A DNA stretch of 34,216 bases, taken from contig VBNZ01000096.1 in the NCBI GenBank assembly GCA_005877675.1, positions 17,325 through 51,540 on the forward strand, written 5' to 3'. Both the position numbers and the translations under genes were made by a program. A model generated the notes under the pieces. The model was not told where the DNA came from. It saw only the letters and a program-made list of their open reading frames with translations, and ran no database searches. Source of the DNA: Gammaproteobacteria bacterium (GTDB lineage: Bacteria; Pseudomonadota; Gammaproteobacteria; Xanthomonadales; Rhodanobacteraceae). Positions 22,941-31,493 of the stretch are shown piece after piece; within the stretch, counting starts at the first letter, position 1; every line of letters begins with the position of its first letter.

Positions 22941-23711
22941 ATGCTGACGCGCCGCATCATTCCGTGCCTTGACGTGCGCGACGGCGTCGTCGTCAAAGGC
23001 ATACGCTTCCGCGACCATGTGGAGATGGGCGGCATCGTCGAGCTCGCGCAACGCTATCGCGACGAGGGTGCGGATGAGCTCGTGTTCTATGACATCACCG
23101 CAAGCCCGCAAGGTCGTGCGGTCGACCGCGCCTGGGTCGAGAAAGTGGCGCGTGTGATCGATATTCCGTTCTGCGTCGCCGGGGGCATCCGCAGTGCCGA
23201 TGAAGCAAGAGCAGTGCTGCATGCCGGGGCGGACAAGGTTTCCATAAATTCCCCCGCGCTGGAGCGGCCCGACTTGATCGACGAACTCGCCGCGGCATTC
23301 GGCGTGCAATGCGTCGTGGTCGGTATCGATTCGCTGCGCGATGCGGACGGCGAGTGGCGCGTGCGCCAATACACGGGCGATCCCACGCGCACGCGCGCGC
23401 TGGCACGACGCACGCTCGATTGGGTGGATGAAGCGCAGCGGCGCGGCGCCGGGGAGATCGTGCTCAACTGCATGGGCGCCGACGGCGTGCGCCAGGGTTA
23501 TGACGTCGACCAACTCGCCGCCGTGCGCGCAATCTGCCGCGTGCCGCTGGTCGCCTCCGGCGGCGCTGGTGCGCTCGAGCACTTCCGCGATGTGTTCGCG
23601 CAAGCCGACGTCGATGCCGCGCTCGCCGCGAGCGTGTTCCATTCCGGTACGATTCCGATTCCCGAATTGAAGCGCTATCTGCGCGAGCAGGGCGTGGCGA
23701 TGCGCATATGA
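22941..23711 (+). CDS. hisF: Imidazole glycerol phosphate synthase, cyclase subunit
   Basis: 256 residues. With HisH it makes imidazole glycerol phosphate and AICAR. The TIM barrel shows RRIIPCLDVRDGVVVKG with the catalytic Asp near residue 11, ELVFYDITAS, VAGGIRSADEA, ADKVSINSPA, ILNCMGADGVRQGYD-type strand (EIVLNCMGADGVRQGYD) holding the second catalytic Asp region, and VASGGAGALEHF near the end. Unlike every other gene pair in this operon it does not overlap its predecessor, because the repeat array lies between. It ends in an ATGA overlap with hisIE. Confidence 0.97.
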   Translation: MLTRRIIPCLDVRDGVVVKGIRFRDHVEMGGIVELAQRYRDEGADELVFYDITASPQGRAVDRAWVEKVARVIDIPFCVAGGIRSADEARAVLHAGADKVSINSPALERPDLIDELAAAFGVQCVVVGIDSLRDADGEWRVRQYTGDPTRTRALARRTLDWVDEAQRRGAGEIVLNCMGADGVRQGYDVDQLAAVRAICRVPLVASGGAGALEHFRDVFAQADVDAALAASVFHSGTIPIPELKRYLREQGVAMRI

Positions 23712-24319
23712 GCGATCTGATTGTCGATTGGAACAAGGGCGATGGCCTCATTCCCGCCATCGTGCAGCACTGGCGCAGCGGCGCGGTGTTGATGTTCGGC
23801 TATATGAACGCCGAGGCGCTTGCGCAGACGCAGCAAAGTGGAAAAGTGACTTTTTACAGTCGCAGCAAGCGGCGCCTGTGGACCAAGGGCGAAACCTCGG
23901 GCCACTTTCTGCTGCTCAAGTCGTTCAAGGTCGACTGCGACAATGACACGATCCTGATCCAGGCCGAAGCGCAGGGCCCGACCTGTCACAAGGGCACACG
24001 GAGCTGCTTTGGTGACGAAGCCGCCGCCGCACCGCCACTCGCGTTTCTGGCCGAGCTCGATGCGCTGATTGAGCAACGTGAGCGCGAGCGTCCCGCCGGT
24101 AGCTATACGACGAAATTGTTCGAGGAAGGCCTGCGCCGTATCGCGCAGAAGGTCGGCGAAGAGGGCGTCGAAATTGCGCTCGCCGCGGTCGCGCAGGATG
24201 AAGCCGCAGTGCGCGGCGAAGCGGCCGATCTCCTATTCCACCTACTGGTGTTGTTGCGCGCCAAAGGCATCGCCTTCGACGAGGTTGTCGGCGAGCTGCG
24301 GCGGCGTCACGCTAAATAG
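23708..24319 (+). CDS. hisI: Bifunctional phosphoribosyl-AMP cyclohydrolase / phosphoribosyl-ATP pyrophosphatase
   Basis: 203 residues, also called HisIE. It carries out the second and third steps of histidine synthesis. The N-terminal HisI domain (about 1-110) has MLMFGYMNAEAL-type (VLMFGYMNAEALAQT), FYSRSKRRLWTKGETSGH, and the zinc/metal residues in DCDNDTILI and GPTCHKGTRSCF. The C-terminal HisE domain (about 115-203) has SYTTKLFEEGLRRIAQKVGEEGVEIALAA and GEAADLLFHLLVLL. It is the last gene of the operon, and a 67-bp gap precedes the next gene. Confidence 0.97.
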   Translation: MSDLIVDWNKGDGLIPAIVQHWRSGAVLMFGYMNAEALAQTQQSGKVTFYSRSKRRLWTKGETSGHFLLLKSFKVDCDNDTILIQAEAQGPTCHKGTRSCFGDEAAAAPPLAFLAELDALIEQRERERPAGSYTTKLFEEGLRRIAQKVGEEGVEIALAAVAQDEAAVRGEAADLLFHLLVLLRAKGIAFDEVVGELRRRHAK

Positions 24320-24386
24320 TCCCAGGTTGCAACCCGGCGTCCGCCACTATGGCATTATGGCGGCGAGTTCGCTGCCGGTTTGGGCT

Positions 24387-25841
24387 ATGTCTTCACACCT
24401 TCGCCCTGCATTGCACAAATGGAAGCTTGGTCTGCTGTGCGGCTGCCTCGCTGCGGCAGCCGACGCCGCGCATGCCGGCCACGCCAAACCCGATCCGCTC
24501 GCGCGCGAGATATTCAAGCAGCTGATCGAGATCAATACGACCGATTCCGTCGGCAGCACGACCGTCGCGGCGCAGGCGATGCAAAAGCGCCTGCTCGATG
24601 CCGGATTCAAACCCGCCGACGCGCAGGTGCTGGTCGGCACCAACCCCAAGCGCGGCAATCTCGTCGCGCGCCTGCACGGCAAGGGCAAGCTGAAACCATT
24701 GCTGATCATCGGTCATCTCGATGTAGTCGAAGCCAAGCGCGAAGACTGGACGATCGATCCGTTCGCCTTCACCGAGAAAGACGGCTATTTCTACGGCCGC
24801 GGCACGCAGGACATGAAGAATTCCGACGCGGTCGCGATGGCCGCGCTGATCCGTATGAAGAAGGAAGGCTTCGTACCCAAACGCGACATCATTCTCGCGC
24901 TGACCGCGGACGAAGAGGGCGGTACCGACAACGGTGTCGACTGGCTGCTGAAGAATCATCGCGATCTGATCGACGCGGAATTCGTGCTCAACCCCGACTC
25001 CGGCGGCGTCGATGCGGACGCGGGCAAGGCGGTCGCGATGGGTGTCGAAGCGACCGAGAAACTGTATGCCGATTTCGAGCTGTCGGCGACCGATCCGGGC
25101 GGCCACAGCTCGCTGCCGCATCCGGACAATCCGATCTATGAGGTTTCCCGCGCGCTCGATCGGCTGCAGAAATCGCCGTTCCCGTTCGAACTCAATCCGG
25201 TGACGCGCGTCTGGCTCGAGCATATGCAGAATATCGAGGACGGCCAGCGCAGCAGGGATATCAAGGTGATCCTCGCGACGCCGCCGGACGGCGACGCGAT
25301 CGCGCGCCTGTCCACCAATGCGCGCTACAACTCGACTGTGCACACCACCTGTGTCGCGACGCGGGTCGAGGCAGGGCATGCGAACAATGCGTTGCCGCAG
25401 CGCGCGCGCGCGATTGTCAACTGCCGTATCCTGCCGGGACATTCGCCCGAGGAAGTGCGGCAGGACCTGCAGCGCATCTTCGCCGAGCCGAAACTCGCCG
25501 TGCGCTATATCGACCCGCGCACGGATCAGCGTCTGGAGCGCGCGCCCGAACGCAAGGCGATGACGCCACCGCTGCCGCGCAAGGATGTATTCGATGCGAT
25601 CACACGCACCGCGGCGAAGTTCTGGCCCGGCATCCCGGTGGTGCCGCAGATGGAAACGGGCGCTTCTGACAGCGTCTACACGATGGCGGCTGGCATGCCG
25701 AGTTATGGCGTCAACGGCGCACTGATCGATCGCGACGACGTGCGTGCGCACGGTCGCGACGAGCGCCTGCGCGTCAGTGCGTTCGATGATTCGGCGGCTT
25801 TCTACTACGAATTCCTGAAAATCGTCAGTAGTGCGGGATAG
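24387..25841 (+). CDS. Exported M20-family metallopeptidase
   Basis: 484 residues from the ATG at 24387, chosen because it gives a clean signal peptide (basic start, core LGLLCGCLAAAADAAHA); the ATG at 24357 adds ten residues. The M20 zinc site is complete: IIGHLDVVEA (His), YGRGTQDMKNS (bridging Asp), LTADEEGGTD (catalytic Glu and ligand Glu), FVLNPDSGG (Asp), and the final His in DRDDVRAHGRDERLRV. The lid/dimerisation domain lies around residues 215-335 (DPGGHSSLPHPDNPIYE). Such enzymes cleave amino acids or acyl groups from peptides and amides in the periplasm. The substrate is not apparent. Confidence 0.92.
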   Translation: MSSHLRPALHKWKLGLLCGCLAAAADAAHAGHAKPDPLAREIFKQLIEINTTDSVGSTTVAAQAMQKRLLDAGFKPADAQVLVGTNPKRGNLVARLHGKGKLKPLLIIGHLDVVEAKREDWTIDPFAFTEKDGYFYGRGTQDMKNSDAVAMAALIRMKKEGFVPKRDIILALTADEEGGTDNGVDWLLKNHRDLIDAEFVLNPDSGGVDADAGKAVAMGVEATEKLYADFELSATDPGGHSSLPHPDNPIYEVSRALDRLQKSPFPFELNPVTRVWLEHMQNIEDGQRSRDIKVILATPPDGDAIARLSTNARYNSTVHTTCVATRVEAGHANNALPQRARAIVNCRILPGHSPEEVRQDLQRIFAEPKLAVRYIDPRTDQRLERAPERKAMTPPLPRKDVFDAITRTAAKFWPGIPVVPQMETGASDSVYTMAAGMPSYGVNGALIDRDDVRAHGRDERLRVSAFDDSAAFYYEFLKIVSSAG

Positions 25842-25953
25842 ATCACGTTTTACATGTGGTATTTCGCGCCTGATGGCGCGGCTTTTGCTCATCTCTTTGT
25901 CGAAACGCTGAATAGCTCGCCATTCCGCAAGTTCCCGGGAAAAGGGGGTTCCC

Positions 25954-27698
25954 GTGACACGTTGGTTAGGGGTTGTATTGCTGTTGTCGTTAGGGGGCCT
26001 TGCGCACGCGCGCGTGGCACAGGACCTGTTTGCCCTGCGCAGCCAGACCGTCGACGATCCGGCGGCGGCGATTATCGCCGGGCGCAAGCTGCTCGATTCG
26101 CATCAGCTCGATGGACGTCCCGACGACGAACGTGACGCTTTGTATTGGCTCGGCAACGCAGCGCTGCGTCAGACCGACGATGCCGCGCTGGCCGAAATGG
26201 CCCTACGCGTCGAGAGCCTCGGCACTGCGCGCAACGACCCACTCGCGCTGGCCTACGCAGGCCTGCTGCGTGCCGAGCGCTTGTACCAGCAAGGGGAGAG
26301 CGAGAAGGGTTGGGCTGAGACGATGCGCGCCGCGTCGCGCATCCAGGACAGCACCGATCCGAACGTGCGCGCCATCGCCGCGATCGAGCTGTGCGATGAT
26401 TTCAATATGGTCGGCAATGCGCGCGCGGGACTGCCGTTCTGCGAACGTTCGACCAGCGCTTGGCGCGCGCTCGGCGACGAATTCGAACTCGGCCGCGCAT
26501 TGAACCTCGAAGGACGCGCACGCAGGGTGGTGGGCGAATACGAGCGTGCCGCTACGCTGTTCAAGGAAGCGCGCGAGCACTACCTGCGCAATGGCGACAC
26601 GAGCTTTGCCGCTACGGTCGGCGCCAATCTCGCGCGCTGCTATGTCGAACTGGGCCGCGCTGCCGAGGCGGTCGATCTGCTGCGCGAAGGCTGGCAGGCG
26701 GAGATGCGCGCGGGCCGTCTGTTCAGCGCGCTCGTGTCGAAAATGGACATGACGCATGCATTGATCAAACTCGGACGCTGGCAAGAGGCAGAAACTGAAG
26801 TCGCCGCCGCGATTGCAGACGCGCGCGTGCATGAGTGGAGCATGCATCTGCCCGAATTGCTCGACATGCAAGCGCAGATCGCACGTGCACGTGGCAATCT
26901 CAAGACCGCGCTGATAGCGCAGGATGAACTGCTGCAACTGCAGTCGCGCAGGCGCGACCAGGCGCATAACAGCGCGATCGCCGAGCTCGAGGCGCGCTAT
27001 GCCGCGCGCGAACGCGAGCTGCGCATCGGCGAACTCGAGCAGGAAAACAGCCGACGCGAACTCGAACTGCAGGCGCGCCGCGCCGCGGCGGCGGAGGACG
27101 AGGCGAACCTGCAGCGCCAGCGTGCGCGCCTGTGGATCGCCGCGTTCGTGGCGCTGGCATTGGCAGTCAGCTCGGCGTTGCTGTACGCCGCGAGACACTG
27201 CATGATGCGCTGACCGGCACGGAAAACCGGCGCTCGTTCCTGCGCCGCGTCGATGAAGCGCTGGCGAAACCGAATGCTGCGCCCAAACTCGACGTGCTGA
27301 TGATCATCGATCTGGATCACTTCAAGGCGATCAACGACCGTGGCGGACATTTGTTCGGCGATGACGTGCTGATCGCGGTTGCGACCTGTCTTGAAGGTAC
27401 GCTCGCCGGACGCGCACAACTCGCGCGCATCGGCGGCGAGGAATTCGGCGTACTCGCGCCCGGCATCGGCGCGAGCGAAGGTCTGCGTCTCGCAGAACAG
27501 TTGCGCGCCGCGGTGAGTCAGATCACCTTGCGCTGCGGCGCCGAACCTGTGCGCACCACGATCAGCATCGGTTTCGCTGCGCACGATTGCGGCGTGCGCC
27601 GGCACGATCGATCAAGCTGGCTGCGCGCCGCCGACGAGGCGCTGTATTCGGCCAAGGCACATGGGCGCAATCGGGTCGTTAGCGCCAGCGTGGCGTAA
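25954..27698 (+). pseudogene. Exported TPR protein with TM helix and GGDEF domain, frame broken at the linker
   Basis: Architecture: signal peptide (MTRWLGVVLLLSLGGLAHA), a helical repeat region with TPR-like units up to about residue 320 (for example ALNLEGRARRVVGEYERAATLF), a coiled coil (about 330-385), one TM helix LWIAAFVALALAVSSALLYAA, then a diguanylate cyclase domain. The first frame stops at 27213, just after the TM helix. The cyclase continues in another frame from about 27187: LHDALTGTENRRSF, IIDLDHFKAINDRGGHLFGDD, and GGEEFGVLAPG (active site). The TM-to-DALTG distance is unusually short, so some linker was probably deleted. No RxxD inhibitory site is visible before GGEEF. The GTG at 25954 follows AAAGGGGG. 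Confidence 0.82.
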
Positions 27699-27825
27699 AA
27701 CAAACCGTCGCAGTGAGGTATCGAACCGTGAACCGTGCGTAAGACGCGATTTACGCCTTTCACCCTTCAATACTTCAGGGCGAACGGACTTGTGCATCAC
27801 TGCGAACGTGGGTTGGAGCTACCGA

Positions 27826-28866
27826 TTACTGCGCCGTACTTTGCCCCGGCGCATGGCGCTTCGGCACCGGCACATTGAACGGCACGACGGGCCCGAGCTT
27901 GATGCTCTCGCGCCAGGCTTTTAGCACAGCTTCGATTGCGGGTGTGGTCGCAATCTGCGGCAGCGAATGCGCCTGGCTGTCGCGTGCTTCCCATGCATCC
28001 ACATCGTGGCTTGCCTCGGCGAAGGCTTCGCTGAACGATGCGGTGTGATTCAAGCCTTCGACAAAAAACGCGCGGCCGAAATCGGTGATGTCGGATTTCG
28101 TGCCGCAGCCGAACGAGGAACGATCAGCGCGCGAGGCGGTGATCACCATCGTGTTCGCGTTCTTGAGCGCATCGATATAGCCGCCCGAATAGCATGCGGA
28201 GATCACGAACACACGATGGCGGATCGGCGAATCGCTGAATACGTCGGCGAGATCGGCGGGCACGATCTGGTCGAGCGGCAGCGGGTCGAGGCTGACGTAC
28301 AGCTCGTGTTCGCGCGAGCCGTGCGTAGTGATGAACACCATCAGCACGTCCTCGGCCGGATTCATCTTCTTGCCGAGCGCGTCGATCGCGATTTCGAAAT
28401 TCGACAGACTCGCGATCGGGTGGCGGTCGAGTGTCGCGGTATTGTTGACGAGCGTAACGACGTGGCCCTTCGCGTCGAAGCGCTGCGTGAAGAGTTTTTC
28501 GACATATTCCACTTCGTTGCGGAACACGTCTTCCTCGGCGTCGCCGGCGAACGAGATCAGATACAGGTTCGGCTTACCCGGCGTGCGTGGCGCGAGCTTG
28601 TCGAGCACGTCCCTCATGCGCTGCGGTTGCGCGTAGAGCACCTGCTCGGGTGAGCCGACGTTCTCTGGCCATGCGATCGGCTTGGTGTCTGCTTCGTCCG
28701 GTTTTGCTTCGGACTTCTTGGTCGCAGATTTTTCTGTCGCGGTCGCTTGCGTGATCGCGATTATCGATTTCGCGTGAACCAGTGTGACCAGACACGCAAC
28801 GATCAGACCCGCGCAGGCGAAGGCGCGCAGCAGGCGGAATTTCACAAACGACGCGGGCGAATCCAT
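27826..28866 (-). CDS. Peptidase C13 (legumain-type) family protein
   Basis: 346 residues. A signal peptide or anchor (about 10-32, AFACAGLIVACLVTLVHA) is followed by a Lys/Ala/Glu-rich spacer and the protease-like domain from about residue 75. The clan CD catalytic pair is visible: His in VFITTHGSREHELYV (near 181) and Cys in VFVISACYSGGYIDAL (near 225), each after a hydrophobic strand as in caspases and legumains. TASRADRSSFGC follows the Cys strand as expected for C13. The protein is exported or membrane-bound and may process other envelope proteins; substrates are unknown. It lies 51 bp after mtnC and is convergent with the GGDEF gene. Confidence 0.85.
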   Translation of the reverse strand: MDSPASFVKFRLLRAFACAGLIVACLVTLVHAKSIIAITQATATEKSATKKSEAKPDEADTKPIAWPENVGSPEQVLYAQPQRMRDVLDKLAPRTPGKPNLYLISFAGDAEEDVFRNEVEYVEKLFTQRFDAKGHVVTLVNNTATLDRHPIASLSNFEIAIDALGKKMNPAEDVLMVFITTHGSREHELYVSLDPLPLDQIVPADLADVFSDSPIRHRVFVISACYSGGYIDALKNANTMVITASRADRSSFGCGTKSDITDFGRAFFVEGLNHTASFSEAFAEASHDVDAWEARDSQAHSLPQIATTPAIEAVLKAWRESIKLGPVVPFNVPVPKRHAPGQSTAQ

Positions 28867-28917
28867 GCGCGCGAACTCGGGGTCAGGACGACGAACAGTG
28901 TAGCAGGCGTAGCGTGC

Positions 28918-29601
28918 TCACGCAGGCGAAATCGCGGCAAAATCCGGCACGCAGCGGTGCCTGGAATCGGCCGGGCACGTCGCCGGCGCGCGCGCGAGCA
29001 GAGTGGTGGTGAAGCCCGCTGCGGCGGCGGCATCGAGTTCTGGGGTCACGTCGGACAGAAAAAGAATCTCGCCTGCCGGTACACCGATCTGCGCCGCAAT
29101 ACGCCGGTACGAATCGGCGTCGCGCTTGCCGCCGATCTCGGTATCGAAATAGCCCGAGAACAGCGGCGTCAGATCGCCGGCCTCGCTGTTTGCGTACAGT
29201 AGCTTTTGCGCTGCGACCGAGCCGGACGAATAGACATACAGCGCGATGCCGCGCACCTTCCATTCGTGCAATTTGCCCGCGACTTCCGGATACACATGTC
29301 CCTGGAAATCGCCGCCGACATAGCCGTCTTCCCAGATCATGCCCTGCAGCGCCTTGAGCGGCGTGGCTTTGCGATCCTCGTCGATCCAGCGCAGCAGCAG
29401 GTCGATCACTTCCTGGCGGTCGGCCGACACAAGGCCGGCTTCGCGTGCGGCTTCGTGCAGCCAATGCTGCACCTCGGGGCGATCGGCATGCGTCTCGACG
29501 TAGGCGGGCAGGCGCTCGCGCGCATACGGGAACAGCACGTCCTTGACGAAATCGATCGAACTGGTCGTGCCTTCGATGTCGGTGACTATTGCTTTGATCA
29601 T
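28918..29601 (-). CDS. mtnC: Enolase-phosphatase E1 (acireductone synthase)
   Basis: 227 residues. A HAD-superfamily enzyme of methionine salvage that enolises and dephosphorylates 2,3-diketo-5-methylthiopentyl-1-phosphate to the acireductone used by MtnD. Motif I is VTDIEGTTSSIDFV near residues 5-18, with the MtnC-specific GTTSSI. YSSGSVAAQKLLY near 121-133 is motif II, and GGKRDADSYRRIA with LFLSDVTPELDAA provides motifs III and IV. The ATG at 29601 is 13 nt after the PH-domain gene on the same strand, so it belongs to the mtn transcription unit. It looks complete. Confidence 0.95.
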   Translation of the reverse strand: MIKAIVTDIEGTTSSIDFVKDVLFPYARERLPAYVETHADRPEVQHWLHEAAREAGLVSADRQEVIDLLLRWIDEDRKATPLKALQGMIWEDGYVGGDFQGHVYPEVAGKLHEWKVRGIALYVYSSGSVAAQKLLYANSEAGDLTPLFSGYFDTEIGGKRDADSYRRIAAQIGVPAGEILFLSDVTPELDAAAAAGFTTTLLARAPATCPADSRHRCVPDFAAISPA

Positions 29602-29614
29602 CGTGTAGTGCCGA

Positions 29615-30015
29615 TTATCGAGTCTGGCTTGCCGCCGCGACCTGCTCGACGTTGGCGGCATACGCGGTCTCAATCGATCGTTTGACGCCGACCGGATCGG
29701 CGATGCGCGCGAACACCAGCGTACTCTCGCCGCGGCCGGTCACACGCACGTCGCCATAGCCGAGCAGGCGGCCCCATGTAGTCTGATGCAGGTCGACGGT
29801 TTCGATCGCGCTGAGGCGCACTTCCTCGGTCTCGCGTCCGACCACTCCGGTCTTGCTCACGACGCGATGCGTGGTTACGCCCATCTCGATGCCGCGCAGA
29901 CGCAGCCATTCGTAGATCGTGATGAAAATGCCGACGATGAGAGGAATCAGCACGATGCCGAGGATCAGCCGGCCCTTCGCTGTCCAGTGCAGCTGGATTC
30001 GTCCAGGTAGCTCAT
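29615..30015 (-). pseudogene. Bacterial PH-domain (bPH2/DUF304) membrane protein, frame broken near the start
   Basis: A likely start at the ATG 30015 with GAGGAGTAG just before it gives MSYLDES and then a short stop. The body of the protein is in another frame from about 29992: LHWTAKGRLILGIVLIPL, TM helix LIPLIVGIFITIYEWLRL, then VTTHRVVSKTGVVGRETEEVRLSAIETVDL and GYGDVRVTGRG, the classical bPH2 strands. Family members usually have 10-20 more residues (a GE-x-V segment) between the start and the first TM region, so a small deletion is probable. The PH domain role is unknown. It sits between mtnD and mtnC, only 10-14 nt from each, and so was part of the mtn operon. Confidence 0.75.
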
Positions 30016-30025
30016 GCGCTACTCC

Positions 30026-30586
30026 TCAAGCTGCGCGCGCGGCAACCGCAAGGCGCGGGAATTGTTCGGCAATATCGCTGCCGGTGAAGTTCGCGACCCA
30101 GCCTTCCTTGTTGGTGAACAGACGGATCGCGATGAAATAGGGCGCTTCGCTCATATCGAACCAATGCCGGGTGCCGTCGGGTACGCCGATCAGGTCGCCC
30201 TGCATGCATAGCGTTTCGTACACCTTGTCGCCGATATGCAGGGTGAACTGGCCGCGCCCGGCGACGAAGAAACGCACTTCGTCTTCCGAGTGCGTGTGTT
30301 CGTTGAGGAACTTCGCACGCAGCGCGGCGCGATCGGGATGATCGGGATTGAGACTGATCACGTCGACCGCCTGGTAGCCTTCCTCGCGCATGAGGCGATC
30401 GATGTCGCTGCGATACGCTGCGATCACTTCGTCCTGGCTCGCGCCGGGGTACACGGCCTTAGACGCTTCCCACTTCTCGAAACGCACGCCGACTTGCTTA
30501 AGTTCGCGTGCGATATCGGCGTGGCTCGTATGCGTCGACAGCGGCTTGCTGCCGTCGCTTTCGGAATAGATGCGCAATTCGCTCAT
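30026..30586 (-). CDS. mtnD: Acireductone dioxygenase
   Basis: 186 residues. A cupin enzyme that splits acireductone to the methionine precursor 2-keto-4-methylthiobutyrate (with iron) or to a dead-end product with CO (with nickel). The metal site is visible: NEHTHSEDEVRFFVAGRG near residues 94-111 gives His-x-His and Glu, and the later His is in GVPDGTRHWFDM near 140. The ATG at 30586 overlaps the mtnB stop by 4 nt (ATGA), so the two are translated together. It is complete and of normal length. Confidence 0.96.
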   Translation of the reverse strand: MSELRIYSESDGSKPLSTHTSHADIARELKQVGVRFEKWEASKAVYPGASQDEVIAAYRSDIDRLMREEGYQAVDVISLNPDHPDRAALRAKFLNEHTHSEDEVRFFVAGRGQFTLHIGDKVYETLCMQGDLIGVPDGTRHWFDMSEAPYFIAIRLFTNKEGWVANFTGSDIAEQFPRLAVAARAA

Positions 30587-31209
30587 AGTGGTGCCTCTAG
30601 CGTGCTAAATTTCAACCGGCGCAGGTCCAACTCGCAATTGATCAGAAATTCGAACGCCTCGACATGCCGCTCGGTCTCGGCCATATCGCGGCCCCAGGTG
30701 TAGATGCCGTGGCCGTCGATCAGATAACCATATAGGGGTTTGCCTGAATCAATCCAAGCGCCGACCTTGGCGACGAGCTCAGGCATCTGTTGCGTGTTGG
30801 CGAACACCGGCAGATCGAGTTGCGATTCGTGCGTGGTATACCAGCCTTCGAAACGGATCACGCCCGCGCGCGCGTACAGGCGCGAAGCGACCGTCTGTGC
30901 GCGCGAGTGCGTGTGCAGCACCGCGTTCGCCTCGGGAAAGCGCGTATAGATCTGCGTGTGCAGCAGCGTTTCCGCCGATGGCTTTGCAGAGGTGCCGATT
31001 GGCTCGCCTTGCATGTCGACGACCATCACGTCGTGCGGCGTCAATGCGCCCTTGTCGCGGCCGGAGACCGTGACCGCAAGATTGCCGTTGTCGAGGCGCA
31101 TTGAAAAATTGCTGCTCGTCGCCGGCGTCAGGCCCAGCGCGCCGAGCTTGCGTCCGGCCGCGACGATTGCGCCTGCGGCGGCTGTGAAATCGACCGGTTT
31201 TGCGGCCAA
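30583..31209 (-). CDS. mtnB: Methylthioribulose-1-phosphate dehydratase
   Basis: 208 residues. A class II aldolase-fold zinc enzyme that dehydrates 5-methylthioribulose-1-phosphate in methionine salvage. GLTPATSSNFSMRL near residues 27-40 and VTVSGRDKGALTPHDVMVV near 47-65 are the phosphate region. PSAETLLHTQIY has the catalytic Glu, VLHTHSRAQTVASRL near 97-111 has two zinc His, and LIDGHGIYTWGRD near 162-174 the third. The start is the TTG at 31209, supported by AAGGAG 8 nt upstream; no ATG or GTG fits better. It is the first gene of the mtn unit. Confidence 0.95.
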   Translation of the reverse strand: MAAKPVDFTAAAGAIVAAGRKLGALGLTPATSSNFSMRLDNGNLAVTVSGRDKGALTPHDVMVVDMQGEPIGTSAKPSAETLLHTQIYTRFPEANAVLHTHSRAQTVASRLYARAGVIRFEGWYTTHESQLDLPVFANTQQMPELVAKVGAWIDSGKPLYGYLIDGHGIYTWGRDMAETERHVEAFEFLINCELDLRRLKFSTLEAPL

Positions 31210-31244
31210 AAGAGCGCTCCTTGTCCTCGCTGTGCAATGGTCGA

Positions 31245-31250
31245 AGTATA
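31245..31250 (-). promoter_or_regulatory. Possible -10 box of the mtn operon
   Basis: On the minus strand TATACT lies about 36-41 nt before the mtnB TTG start. I could not find a convincing -35 box at the right distance, so this is a weak call. Confidence 0.3.
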
Positions 31251-31325
31251 CCGGAATGCGATTCGCGGATTGTGCATCTTGAAAGTGCGCGGTGCTACCC
31301 TGAACTTTCTTGAAATCTTTCGCTC

Positions 31326-31425
31326 GTTATTCCCGCGAAGGCAAAATTCCAGCGCCTTTCGTTACTGGCCACATAACCCAAAAGCAAAAGTCGCTGGATT
31401 CCCGCTAAAAGCACGCGGGAATGAC
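31326..31425. repeat. 100-bp inverted-repeat element upstream of mtnB
   Basis: Arms GTTATTCCCGCG (31326-31337) and CGCGGGAATGAC (31414-31425) pair in 11 of 12 positions and match the family of arms at 202-222 and 11176-11202. A third related fragment, GGATTTCCGTCTTCGCAGAATGAC, follows at 31471-31494 and leads into the 9-bp repeat tract. No gene is present between 31251 and 31622. Confidence 0.75.
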
Positions 31426-31493
31426 GAACTAAAACATTCGCGGCTGAAGGTCGGGGATAATCAAGAAACTGGATTTCCGTCTTCGCAGAATGA

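Noticed and set aside
24393..26087. 564-residue open frame on the minus strand opposite the M20 peptidase
   Set aside because: It has no recognisable motif and mirrors a gene with all metal ligands on the plus strand.
27699..27825. Hairpin GCGTAA/TTACGC between the convergent GGDEF and C13 genes as a terminator
   Set aside because: Short stem and no T run on either strand; too weak to call.
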